Part shown: one piece after another, positions 16,022 to 25,010 of the stretch
Layout: each line of letters starts with the position of its first letter
How positions within the stretch are numbered: the stretch's first letter is position 1
From: an uncultured Senegalimassilia sp.
Lineage (GTDB): Bacteria > Actinomycetota > Coriobacteriia > Coriobacteriales > Eggerthellaceae
Assembly (NCBI GenBank): GCA_934661765.1
Contig: CAKUJT010000001.1
Coordinates: forward strand, 52,464 to 116,463
DNA length: 64,000 nt
Direction: 5' to 3'
The notes under the pieces: generated by a model
Database searches by the model: none
The model's input: the letters and a program-made list of their open reading frames with translations, nothing else
Told to the model about the DNA's origin: nothing
Translations under genes and position numbers: made by a program

Positions 16022-18550
16022 CTATTCCTCGAAGCAAACGGTAAATGAATCCACGATAGACTGCGCAGACAAGTTGTTATCAACTAGAAATTGAGCTAAC
16101 GCCCCTTCACCTTCCCTCCAATACTCCATTTGGAAATGAACCATAAACTCTCTCGCCTTGTTCTTCAGCGCAATACAATTCGAAGGAGTCATAATGTGGA
16201 GATCCGAAGCACTCGCACTCAAATCAGCCTTGGGGCACGGCTGGACGGAGATCGGAACGGCCTTTATCCCTTGGCGCTCATGCTCAAGCCACGCTTTGGC
16301 TGTCCTCAGTTGACCTCCTTCGCTTTTTCGGAGGGGGGTATCAGACTCCTTCTCATTTTTCACCTCTATTACAAACCCGGACATAGCGTCTTCAATCCAA
16401 TATACATCCGGGCCCACTCCATTTTTGTCAGCTCGATCGGCTTCAAAGCCAAGGAACAGGCCGAGCAGCTTAAGGCCCTCTTCGAAGTCTCGGAACGGCG
16501 CATCTTCACGAAGACCACTCATCGACCTATCATAATAGGCAATTGGATCCGCCTGAGCATTCTTGCTTTCGATATACGCTTTGACTCTCTTCGCCCGCAT
16601 CATGGCCCATGCAGGAACCGATTCCCATGAAGCAAATGACGAGTATGAAATTGCCGAATTAAACGAATGTGCCCGTTTTTGAAATGAGTCCGCATTACGT
16701 TTATCGCCCGAATCGTACGCGATGCGTGCAGCTAGGTGATACAGCCATCCACGATAATACGAATCACTCTGGCACTTTTCAGCTTGCGCATAAAGAGCAG
16801 AGATCGCTTCACAATGATTCCCTTGAAGCCAACATGAGAACGCCCTCCTTTCGACACGGGCGCATTCACACGAAAAGCCAAAACGATTATCTTCGTCACT
16901 CAGCACAACTGCAGCCAGCTGATCCGCATGATAGACCTTCCAATTCTCGTCATCTTCCAATTCCTGTCTTATTGCTTCACAATAATCCTCCGGCGTCGAC
17001 AAGCTTTCGGCGATAGCGTCCCCCATCTTAAGCTGAGCCCTTAATGCGGGGGTAAAGTATCGCCTAACTCTAATTCTCTTCATCCAGTCAACCAGCTTGT
17101 CACCTTCGAGCAGCACAACGCAATGGTCGCTCGACCCCCTTACGCCACGACCAATACCTTGCTCAATCGTTCGAGCGATTCTCTGAATTCTCAAGTCGCT
17201 CTTCTCTAAATACATGGACATCAGCCCATCTTGCCCATTGCCGCTCTTCGGCAAATCGCGAATAATTAGAACCCTGCACGAATCGCCAGGAAAGTCCATA
17301 CCGTTATATCGATTTGCAAACGAGACGGGAGTAGTGTCTATTATTTGTTGAAGCGATTTCACCGTAGCGATAACCTCTTCACTCCCAATCGGACACCGAA
17401 ATGCGCATCCCCCTATGGAATCCCCGCTCTCCTTGCTAGGACAAAGACGAACAATTCCCCTGTTCGATTCAATGGTCTTAGCCATTAGACTACAGAAGGC
17501 CTCACTGTTGAGCACATTATTAGGAGGGCAGAGAATCATGCGCCTTCCAACGCCAGATACTGTTTTTGGCGCAATTACCGAGTTATTATCCAAGCGGCGA
17601 GCATCGTATGCGCGAATCATATCTCCATAGTCAGTAATTGTGGCAGACATATAAATTCGGCGTTTTGCGTTAGCGAAAGATGGGATTAAGTCAATTCTTG
17701 GATAAAGGCTCGCAATTACAATTTCTCTTCTGCTAATAATTACCTGGCAGTACTTCAATCCGTCCTTCAGTAGTGGCCATTTAAATGTTAGCTCCCTCGA
17801 AAGCCGTTTATCAGAATCTCCGTGCTCTATCAACGTCTGACGGATCATTGTCGAAATCGGCTGCACCTTCTCAATCCAGTACCAAAACGGTATCTCAACA
17901 GTAGCATCGCCAATACCACTCATTAGCTCGTCATAAGCAGACCGTCTCCCGATCGCGATAAACGCATCTTCAAACTCGTGTAAAAGCGCTCGATATAAAT
18001 CCTCAGAATCCTCCGCCGGAATCGTTAGCGAAAACGCATCAGACAAAGCAGTTAGCGATGCATGGGCGTCATCAACAATCACGCCTCCTATCGCTTGGGT
18101 ATCTATTGAACCCTTAATTCCAAATGCGCTCAAACCATTAAAAAGAGCCTTGTACGAGCCAACGAGTATAACTTCACCATTATCGAAATCGGCGCTAATG
18201 GATGCCTTTCCGTTATATGGCACAGCAGGTATGCTCAACTCTTTCGCCTGAGACACAACCTGATCAACAAGCTGCTTGTTCTCGACCAAATAGAGCACGC
18301 CTTCATTCATCTCTCGCATAGTCGATAGAGCAATCAGCAGGCCGACGAGCGTTTTTCCACCTCCAGTATTGAGTTCAAGAGCGATATCACGGTTGTCGCG
18401 AAAAGTCGTAAACCATTGGCGCAAAATTGCCGCTTGGCTGCTGTAAAGATCATTAATCCGATTTGACTTAGGAAGCTGCTCGAAAATCAACTCAAGATCA
18501 ATCTCAACTGTCCGATTTCCGCTTTTCATCAGTGCGCCAAAATCTACCAT
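16022..18550 (-). CDS. DEAD/DEAH-type helicase with C-terminal PD-(D/E)XK-like nuclease domain
   Basis: The 842-residue protein starts at ATG 18550 behind GGAGGG. SF2 motifs are clear: motif I ALELNTGGGKTLVG near residue 60, motif II VIVDDAHAS near 160, motif III RIYMSATI, and motif VI EQGIGRGVRGSSD near 470. A helical, repeat-like region follows (600-680). Near residues 725-745, GVGPDVYWIED and then FVIEVKNEKES form a D-x(n)-E-V-K signature of a restriction-type nuclease fold. Such helicase-nucleases act in DNA-targeting phage defence. It lies 188 bp upstream of the TOPRIM-ATPase on the same strand, so the two may form one system. I do not recognise a named system with this exact pair. Confidence 0.7.
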   Translation of the reverse strand: MVDFGALMKSGNRTVEIDLELIFEQLPKSNRINDLYSSQAAILRQWFTTFRDNRDIALELNTGGGKTLVGLLIALSTMREMNEGVLYLVENKQLVDQVVSQAKELSIPAVPYNGKASISADFDNGEVILVGSYKALFNGLSAFGIKGSIDTQAIGGVIVDDAHASLTALSDAFSLTIPAEDSEDLYRALLHEFEDAFIAIGRRSAYDELMSGIGDATVEIPFWYWIEKVQPISTMIRQTLIEHGDSDKRLSRELTFKWPLLKDGLKYCQVIISRREIVIASLYPRIDLIPSFANAKRRIYMSATITDYGDMIRAYDARRLDNNSVIAPKTVSGVGRRMILCPPNNVLNSEAFCSLMAKTIESNRGIVRLCPSKESGDSIGGCAFRCPIGSEEVIATVKSLQQIIDTTPVSFANRYNGMDFPGDSCRVLIIRDLPKSGNGQDGLMSMYLEKSDLRIQRIARTIEQGIGRGVRGSSDHCVVLLEGDKLVDWMKRIRVRRYFTPALRAQLKMGDAIAESLSTPEDYCEAIRQELEDDENWKVYHADQLAAVVLSDEDNRFGFSCECARVERRAFSCWLQGNHCEAISALYAQAEKCQSDSYYRGWLYHLAARIAYDSGDKRNADSFQKRAHSFNSAISYSSFASWESVPAWAMMRAKRVKAYIESKNAQADPIAYYDRSMSGLREDAPFRDFEEGLKLLGLFLGFEADRADKNGVGPDVYWIEDAMSGFVIEVKNEKESDTPLRKSEGGQLRTAKAWLEHERQGIKAVPISVQPCPKADLSASASDLHIMTPSNCIALKNKAREFMVHFQMEYWREGEGALAQFLVDNNLSAQSIVDSFTVCFEE

Positions 18551-19116
18551 GGTCCCTCCTGCGTATTACTTGCGGAGCTTCTGCTATCGATACCAACAAA
18601 GCAACCCGTGCTTAAAACAGCAATGCGAGTCACTGGCATAACAATATTACCCCTTCCCTATGTCGCAACCATCCGCTCATCCCAAACGCTAGCGACAACG
18701 AAGTGATTGGCAACATAAAACCCGTTATGCACCCTATGAATTCGTCAATTGCGAAACCGGCATTGGAGATGCTGACGTTTTCCATACGAAAGCAATCACG
18801 CCCCTGGTGGAGAAGGCAAGATTACAGGCTGAAAGCAAAGTCCCAAAACAACTATGGGAGTGCCAACCGGCTCACTACCCCATAGAGGGGACGGCGTGCT
18901 TTTAAAACGAAGAGCGAGCCATCATCAGGCTAACGCACGCATCGGTCGTCAGCAAACTTGACGATTGCAATCATCGCCGTCGCAAAACGACCAAGGAGAT
19001 CAGCGGAAAACAACCGCCATACCCACAGTCAATCCTATACGGCTCAATGGGCGTGCGTTAAGACGCGCTCTTTTCAACACTCGCTTCACAACCCAGCTTC
19101 AATTGCACAAAAGCCA
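18551..19116. other. Intergenic region without a recognised gene
   Basis: The 566 bases between the helicase start and the abiH stop hold no convincing frame. The promoter of the helicase should lie here on the minus strand but no clear boxes stand out. At 18765-18792 there is one end (GGAGATGCTGACGTTTTCC and TACGAAAG) of the short repeat element seen complete at 6287-6375. Confidence 0.6.
18765..18792. repeat. Partial copy of the short inverted-repeat element (left end)
   Basis: GATGCTGACGTTTTCC then ATACGAAAG matches the left 28 bases of the 6287-6375 element with a few changes. The right end is not present downstream. Confidence 0.5.
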
Positions 19117-20157
19117 TCACAAATCATCCGGAGCAGACCTCCTCAGGTCGACCACGCTTTTGTTCTTATCCGACAAAAATGCAAAATCGCTGATTCCAGC
19201 CTCAAAGCAAAAATCTTCCGCCTTTTGTGCGCCCTTGTCGCTATAGACAATAAAAGTCCATGGCCTATCGCCAAGCAAGGGAACGAAGATGTCCTCATAA
19301 TACGGCCTGTCCACGCTATCAAAACTATGACCGAAGACAACAACCCTATCAATATTCCACCGACCAACGAACTCTTCTAAAGCCTTGTAATTCCTTGACA
19401 AGCACTTGCTTGCGGCCTCGCAAAAACGTTCCAGAGCCGCAACGCATGTTTCGATCATTGCTCCGTAGAAATCCTCACGCCCATACCTTTTCTCTAGATC
19501 CCTTCGAACCTGAATCGGATCGTTATATGGAGAGCCAAACTGAATTACCGAGGATATCTCCGATTGATTGTGTTCGTCTCTAGCAATCTCCACATCCATT
19601 CCATCCCAATCATCCGGAATGACAACCGCGGGAACGGTCCCATAATCATTTTGCAAAAGCGCATCGCTCTCCACATCATCAACTGATCCGTGAATATGGA
19701 AGATGCGAGATTTTGAAACGCCATAGACGTCCTCTAAAACAGTGGTGTAGTTATATGTAACGAAAACCGAGTCGCTCGGAAACACCACTTCGTTCTCTGC
19801 CTGCATCACATCCACGGAAAGAAGCCAACGGAAGAACAGCTCTCCAGTGAAATCGTTAATGAAGCCCGTCTGCCCCTCAATGCAAATAGTCGGATCATTC
19901 CAACCAGGATTGTCTGCAGATAAATCGAGCGGATATGAGCCTAATGCGTCTTCTAAGCATTCCTCATATGCCAAGGTGAGCGTTTTCTCGACGTCGCTCC
20001 ACCGCTCTGGTCCATCGTTGTCCAGGAAGGGAAAGCACTCGAAATCATCCACTAAGCGCGCATAATTGCTCAAAAGAAAAGCTCTGTAGTTTTCATAGCC
20101 TGTGGGCAACTCATGGAACCTATCGAATCCGTTGCCCACGATAACCAGTGTCGTCAT
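19117..20157 (-). CDS. AbiH-family abortive infection protein
   Basis: The 346-residue protein opens MTTLVIVGNGFDRFHELPTG, the hallmark N-terminus of AbiH (a nucleotide-binding-like GNGFD loop followed by the LPT motif). Further on are VFVTYNYTTVLEDVYG and IFHIHGSVDD, and RVVVFGHSFDSVDRPY, all conserved AbiH blocks. AbiH was first described as a lactococcal abortive-infection gene; its biochemistry is unresolved. It is a single-gene system and stands alone here, with an IS256 remnant against its 5' side. The leader (20158-20230) is short, so its promoter may be partly in the transposon. Confidence 0.85.
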   Translation of the reverse strand: MTTLVIVGNGFDRFHELPTGYENYRAFLLSNYARLVDDFECFPFLDNDGPERWSDVEKTLTLAYEECLEDALGSYPLDLSADNPGWNDPTICIEGQTGFINDFTGELFFRWLLSVDVMQAENEVVFPSDSVFVTYNYTTVLEDVYGVSKSRIFHIHGSVDDVESDALLQNDYGTVPAVVIPDDWDGMDVEIARDEHNQSEISSVIQFGSPYNDPIQVRRDLEKRYGREDFYGAMIETCVAALERFCEAASKCLSRNYKALEEFVGRWNIDRVVVFGHSFDSVDRPYYEDIFVPLLGDRPWTFIVYSDKGAQKAEDFCFEAGISDFAFLSDKNKSVVDLRRSAPDDL

Positions 20158-20229
20158 GATACCGCTCGCTTCCGTAACCGTCTATTCGGATATCCCGCTC
20201 GGATAGCATATGCATTTTTACTCACCACG

Positions 20230-21185
20230 AAAGCTAAACGCGTCCAAAAGAAAAAGGACGTGGCGCGTACCGTCGGTATGATTTGAGTGTCGAATTCAAT
20301 CATGCCAACAGCAGGCCGTGAAAAACGAATTGCGCGAGCTGGTCAGGAAAACCATCGAGGAGACCATCAACGCGATGCTCGACGAGGAGGCCGACCGGCT
20401 CGTCGGCGCCGGGCCCTACGAGCGCACCGACGAGCGCGCCGCTTACCGCGCCGGCCACTACGAGCGCGGCTTCACCACGACGTCGGGCCAGGTCACGCTC
20501 AAGATGCCCAAGCTCAAGGGGATGAGGTTCGCCACCGCCGTCATCGAGCGCTACAAGAGGCGCGAGACCAGCGTGGAGAAGGCCATCATCGAGATGTACC
20601 TGGCCGGCGTGTCGACGCGGCGCATCGAGGACGTCAGCGAGATCCTGTGGGGCGCCGGCGTTTCCGCCGGCATGGTGGGCTCGATCGCCGAGGTGTTCCC
20701 GAAGGCCAAATACCAGCGCCGCACCGTGCACTTCTACCGCAACGCGCTGGCCAAGGTCCCCAAATCGAAGCGCTCGCAGGTCGCGGCCATGCTCAAGGCC
20801 ATCCACGCCATGGAATCGCGCGAGGCGGCATCGACCAAGGCGGAGTCGGTGGCCGCCGAGCTCGAGTCGATGAGGCTGAAAGAGGCCGCCAAGGTCGTGC
20901 GCGAGGGCTTCGCCGAGACGCTGACGTACTGCGAGATGCCCCGCGAGCATTGGCGGCGCATCCGCACGAACAACGCCATCGAGCGTCTAAACAGGGAGAT
21001 CAGGCGCAGGACCCGCGTGGTCGGCACGTTCCCTGACGGGAAATCCGCGCTGATGCTGGTTGCCGCCCGCCTGAAATACGTCGCCGACAGCGAATGAGGA
21101 TCGCGCCGCTACCTGGACGTGTCGCTTCTCAAGGAGTAGCCGTACCGGCGGCTAGCTGAATTTGCGCAAAACCCTTGACGGTACC
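20230..21185 (+). pseudogene. IS256-family element, copy D: transposase with core deletion and stop
   Basis: The left terminal repeat is missing; homology begins in the leader near 20230. The leader has lost the GGAGGCAGGTC-ATG start region, so reading begins near AVKNELRELVRKTIEETINA. This copy keeps the N-terminal part lost from copy A (YERTDERAAYRAGHYERG). However, GAGVSAG is joined directly to MVGSIAEVFPKAKYQRR, which removes about 110 residues including catalytic acid positions. A TGA at 21095-21097 replaces Trp in SEWGSRRYL; the frame ends at TAG 21139. The right end (TTGACGGTACC) is at about 21185. Copies A and D have complementary deletions, so an intact IS256 can be modelled from them. 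Confidence 0.85.
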
Positions 21186-21189
21186 GCGC

Positions 21190-21306
21190 AAGGTGCAGCG
21201 CATCGCGGAGAAGCTGGGGATATCCAGGCTGTCGAAAGACCAGGCCAGCGCCATAGCGAAGGACCTCGACGCCCCCCTCAGCTCGCTCAAACAGCGAGCG
21301 TCCTAA
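21190..21306 (+). pseudogene. Fragment of a second IS256-type transposase
   Basis: The frame AAG 21190 to TAA 21306 reads KVQRIAEKLGISRLSKDQ, then ASAIAKDLDAPLSSLKQR. This resembles the DNA-binding segment of IS256/mutator transposases of the IS1249-like type. It is an orphan piece between copy D's right end and the SMC-like gene, whose stop overlaps it. Confidence 0.5.
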
Positions 21307-22802
21307 GCAAAAGCACCGTGCTCCCACTGCCCAATATCATCTATCATGCACGAATCCTCTAACATTTTTTCCTTTATCACGATGCAGCTGGCAGGCTCAA
21401 CCCCAACCTCACCGATAGACGCAACCACAATCTGCCAACCATGCAATTCCCGCTGAATCAGGCTCATCATTCGCCTAAAGTTATCTTCATCAATCTCACC
21501 GCTACGAGGCGAGTCAACTATAAAAGGAAGGCGAATACCGCAATACCGCTCTATCGCCTTTGCGTAGCCAAGCCTGAATGCGAGGACAAGAAGCAAACGG
21601 CGAGTTCCGCTTTTGTCTTTTAGTTTGTATGTGAAAATTCCTTTTGAATCCGAATAGTAATCCGATTCGACACCAAGTTGCTCACAATAACCCGCTATCG
21701 TTTCGGCCAAAAAATCCGCAACCTCGTTGCCGTTAGCAAGAAGCTCTCTACGCTGCTGTTTTTTGTCGCCTCTCTCCTTCTTCAAGCTATCAACGGCTTT
21801 TTCGAATGCAACTTTTCGAATGTTCAATTGTGCGATTTGCCTTTCAGCATCATCAATGCTCTCAGCAACAGAGAACAAAACGGAATCGCCCTTGAGCTTG
21901 TTCTCGAGATCAGAAATCTCACCGTCTTTTGCCTTTATGCTAGCCAGCATTGCCGACAACTCCGCTATTTGATAGCCAACACTATCCTCAAACCCCGCGA
22001 GGTTCTCCTTTGTAACTGCAATTTCAACACCAGGGGAAACGGTTATGCGCAAACCAAGGTTCTCAATGTAAGCTGCGAATCGCTCGTTTTCGGATATTGC
22101 CTTCTTAACCGAGTTTGCACGACGTTGAAGCGCATTGCGTTCAACCCTCAAACGCGATAGCGCCTCTGCTGCCTCCGACAAATTCGGTGCAGCCTGCTCA
22201 CCAATTTGGCTATCGCCCAATTCCTCTTTCAAGCCGGCAATACTGGAAACGGTTTTGTATCTCTCAATGCGATCGTCGAGGCCTTTAATTGCTTGAGTCA
22301 GATCAAGGGCCTTATCACCCGAAAGACCATCAATGAGCAATTCAATATTGAAGCCTATACCGCAAGATACTTTGCCGCGATTTAAGAGAGTCCACCCTTC
22401 ATCCTGGTCAATAAACATCCCTGCCAGATAATTCTCGGCTACCTGTTCAGAATCAAAGCCCCATATGGCTTTACGCACATCGTTTAGTTCATAAGGGAGC
22501 ACATAACAGGAAAACCGATCATCCCCCGAGCTGATTCTGTAGCTATCCCTCTCCCTTATCCCGATGATAGTCTTATTCCCTTGCTGCACCTCAATGCGAA
22601 ATACGTGATTCGGGAACTTAAACTTAACCGTATTTGCAATTGGCTCACCCAAGGCATAAAAAACCGCTCGAATCAGTGTCGTCTTGCCAACTGAATTCCT
22701 GCCATTGCTCTGTATGAGGTTAAATCCATCGGTGAAGAAGAACGTCTTTGAATACATTCCGTTTCGAATATCGAGACGCCTAATCACGCAGTCTAACGGC
22801 AT
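21303..22802 (-). CDS. SMC-like ATPase of a two-gene defence system (LmuB-like)
   Basis: The 499-residue protein has Walker A SNGRNSVGKTTLIRA near residue 33. Long heptad-rich stretches at about 190-250 and 295-355 look like a coiled-coil arm. In the C-terminal half, GTRRLLLVLAFRLGYAKAI is signature-like and LPFIVDSPRSGEIDEDN is the Walker B/D-loop form typical of ABC-3C and Lamassu SMC proteins. ATG 22802 follows GAGAGG and overlaps the nuclease gene by 23 bp, so they are coupled. The known role of LmuB is to sense unusual DNA and license the partner nuclease. The C-terminus ends at the IS fragment, so slight truncation is possible. Confidence 0.7.
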   Translation of the reverse strand: MPLDCVIRRLDIRNGMYSKTFFFTDGFNLIQSNGRNSVGKTTLIRAVFYALGEPIANTVKFKFPNHVFRIEVQQGNKTIIGIRERDSYRISSGDDRFSCYVLPYELNDVRKAIWGFDSEQVAENYLAGMFIDQDEGWTLLNRGKVSCGIGFNIELLIDGLSGDKALDLTQAIKGLDDRIERYKTVSSIAGLKEELGDSQIGEQAAPNLSEAAEALSRLRVERNALQRRANSVKKAISENERFAAYIENLGLRITVSPGVEIAVTKENLAGFEDSVGYQIAELSAMLASIKAKDGEISDLENKLKGDSVLFSVAESIDDAERQIAQLNIRKVAFEKAVDSLKKERGDKKQQRRELLANGNEVADFLAETIAGYCEQLGVESDYYSDSKGIFTYKLKDKSGTRRLLLVLAFRLGYAKAIERYCGIRLPFIVDSPRSGEIDEDNFRRMMSLIQRELHGWQIVVASIGEVGVEPASCIVIKEKMLEDSCMIDDIGQWEHGAFA

Positions 22803-23814
22803 CTGACACCTCTCTCATCGCCGATCGCTTTCTCAGGACCTTCAATAGAACAAGCCAAACAAATGCACGGCGTTCATCATCGTCACAAATTTCGCTTGCG
22901 CCGAGTAAGTCGACGTACTGTTCCCATCGTTCAGAAGCAAAACAGGAAGGAGCCCGACTGCCACTCGTGTCAGATCGTCGAAACTGTTCGTAATCGGAGA
23001 TTATGCGAGTTGAAACACTATACAAATCACTCTGACCATCAATCGTCGATCGATAGCGATGCATGACATCCTCAAAAACATCCTCATCGATTTCTAGCAT
23101 GCCATTTCCAACGGGCGCCTTATCACATATCTCAAAAACTATTGGCCATACAAACGTTTTCTTGGAAATGCTCTTATTGGGATGCCCTGGTTTTACCGTT
23201 GCATCAGCTCCCAACAATTGGACCCATATACGCCGTAATCTGCTTGGAATAACACCATGAGCATCCGACGAATTAATCAAACCCAAAAATGCAGCAATAG
23301 CTGCATCTACCGCTTTCGTCTTTGTAGCCTCGTCGCTCCCAAAGAACGGAAGCACGAAGAAGCAAAGCGGGCCATGCTCTTTGGTCAAGAGAGCGACATC
23401 CCCGATGTATTTTTCTACAGCAGTTCGTTGCTCAGGCTCAAGCTCGTAGAAACTATAGAAGGCACCTTCACTAAAATTATCTGCGTTAATTCGTTTGCCG
23501 AAGAGCAGGCGATCGTTCGTAACATATACCGCCTTCATGCAATCTGCTTTGCGTAGATCGTCCGCCAGAGTTTTCATCGCTTCGGATAAACGCCTTGTCG
23601 ACCCAGCACCCGGTTCATTTGCCTTGTAATGAGCTTTTGCCTGACAATATACCCTCATACCGTTCTGAAGCTCAATTTCGATGTCCTCCATGTCCCCCTC
23701 GACCTCTATTGAAGACATGTCTTCGATATTTTTCAAGGCAAGAACTATTGCCGCATGAACTTGGAACTGCCATCCAAAAGCAGATTCTGCGGCATTTCGA
23801 TCGATAGCTGTCAT
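22780..23814 (-). CDS. DUF4297/Cap4-like nuclease of the same system (LmuA-like)
   Basis: The 344-residue protein has an N-terminal FGWQFQVHAAIVLALKN, then EVEGDMEDIEIELQNGM and VYCQAKAHYK. The E-x(n)-D-x(n)-Q-A-K series matches the PD-(D/E)XK nuclease fold of DUF4297/Cap4 effectors. The remaining 250 residues would bind the SMC partner; the region around SRLRRIWVQLLGAD resembles ABC-3C effector tails. It heads the pair with a weak ribosome site before ATG 23814. Nuclease plus SMC fits Lamassu-type systems, but no separate LmuC gene is visible. The alternative is another ABC-three-component relative. Confidence 0.65.
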   Translation of the reverse strand: MTAIDRNAAESAFGWQFQVHAAIVLALKNIEDMSSIEVEGDMEDIEIELQNGMRVYCQAKAHYKANEPGAGSTRRLSEAMKTLADDLRKADCMKAVYVTNDRLLFGKRINADNFSEGAFYSFYELEPEQRTAVEKYIGDVALLTKEHGPLCFFVLPFFGSDEATKTKAVDAAIAAFLGLINSSDAHGVIPSRLRRIWVQLLGADATVKPGHPNKSISKKTFVWPIVFEICDKAPVGNGMLEIDEDVFEDVMHRYRSTIDGQSDLYSVSTRIISDYEQFRRSDTSGSRAPSCFASERWEQYVDLLGASEICDDDERRAFVWLVLLKVLRKRSAMREVSDAVRLRD

Positions 23815-23975
23815 TACGCCAAATAACCCTTAGGAATCGGTTGAGAAGCACGCAATACATGAGTCTTCCTGCTGCGCCTTACAGTATAGCCCAGAATGGC
23901 AGATGGGTAACACGCGCCTCGAACCACAAGCACCCCTATGGCAAAAAGACGCAGGGCATGTCGTCGGAGCAAGCA

Positions 23976-24347
23976 CTATATCCCCCGAGGCTCGCAATCA
24001 CGTGCTCCCTCTGCTTTGCCGGCAAATATCACAGCACCAAAGCGGATGACGATATCCGTGACCAGTATGGCCTTCAAAGAATGTTCTACAGTTCCGTACT
24101 CGGTCTGCGCGCCATGGCAAATCTTGTTGCGAAGCAGATTGTGCGCAGCAAGGTCATCGGTCATCGCGTTCGTTAAGATTACTTTCACAATGTAGTCCGC
24201 CGCGTGCCGGAAAGCATACCAACCGTTTTCTGAAAAAAGAATCATTATAAGGACCTTGTCTTTCACGTTGGTCAGCTCCCTAGCCTCGCCGTTCTTCTTA
24301 CGGGATGAGTTCACGCCAAGGTTTTCAGCATACAGGTCATCGCGCAT
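23976..24347 (-). CDS. Small HEPN-motif protein, possibly the C-terminal remnant of a larger gene
   Basis: Starting at ATG 24347 (MRDDLYAENLGVN), 123 residues are encoded; the frame is open further to 24434. Near residue 80, LLRNKICHGAQTEYGT contains R-x4-H, the HEPN ribonuclease motif, followed by EHSLKAILVTDIVIRFG, as at the end of many HEPN abortive-infection proteins with NRHxILHG. The protein looks like the last third of such a protein, so an upstream part may have been lost. It lies between the nuclease/SMC pair and the membrane/cytosolic pair on the same strand and could belong to either, or be a relic. Confidence 0.45.
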   Translation of the reverse strand: MRDDLYAENLGVNSSRKKNGEARELTNVKDKVLIMILFSENGWYAFRHAADYIVKVILTNAMTDDLAAHNLLRNKICHGAQTEYGTVEHSLKAILVTDIVIRFGAVIFAGKAEGARDCEPRGI

Positions 24348-24458
24348 ATCACGACAACAGCTAATCCAGCGCAACAAGCAGCCCGGAGCAACGCACCGGG
24401 CTAACGCAGACCACATCGAACAACCCATAAGCACGAATCGATACGCGGCCGAAAGGAG

Positions 24459-24995
24459 CTAGCCCTTTCTTCCCCACTCTTTACTCGCAAGATGATATGC
24501 AATGCTTAGTCGCTTCAAGCACATGCATACAACTACGGCAAAATTGCACGTAACCCCAAGCGAACACGCCGTAGCGATGTCGCAAACGACATTCGCTAAC
24601 TCGCCGATACCCGCAACCACCATCAAACCCGCAGCGCCAAAACCAGCTACAACCGCCCAAAGAATCGCCGCGAAAAGCTCATCAATTAATTCGACCTCTG
24701 CATCCCTTACTTCAAGACCGCTTGATCCGGACGATATCTGAACCCTCAACTGAAACACAGCCACGGCAAGTCCGCACAGCAAAGCAGACACAATCGAAAG
24801 CGCAGTTATTGCATTCCCAAAGCATGAGCGAATCGAGGATGACACGGACTGCGGCGCTACAAAGATCACAATGGCGACAATTGCCGGAATAGCAAAATGC
24901 GTAACATAGTCTCTCCAATTACGATTGCGGTACACACCCGTGCGCAACGTATCGCAGTAATCCTTGAATATTCTTCCTATGCCAGCTTTACCCAT
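24459..24995 (-). CDS. Four-TM membrane protein, second gene of an unrecognised pair
   Basis: The 178-residue protein has hydrophobic segments near residues 32-50, 60-82, 108-130 and 138-160, with a short charged loop (SSGLEVRDAEVELIDELF) between the second and third. The N-terminus is cytosolic-looking and basic. ATG 24995 lies 15 bp after the stop of the 331-residue gene, so they form an operon. A soluble protein paired with a small 4-TM protein recalls Kiwa (KwaA/KwaB) and other systems with membrane effectors, but gene order is opposite to Kiwa and I cannot confirm homology. Confidence 0.6.
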   Translation of the reverse strand: MGKAGIGRIFKDYCDTLRTGVYRNRNWRDYVTHFAIPAIVAIVIFVAPQSVSSSIRSCFGNAITALSIVSALLCGLAVAVFQLRVQISSGSSGLEVRDAEVELIDELFAAILWAVVAGFGAAGLMVVAGIGELANVVCDIATACSLGVTCNFAVVVCMCLKRLSIAYHLASKEWGRKG

Positions 24996-25010
24996 GGGAG
25001 CTCTTTCAGG

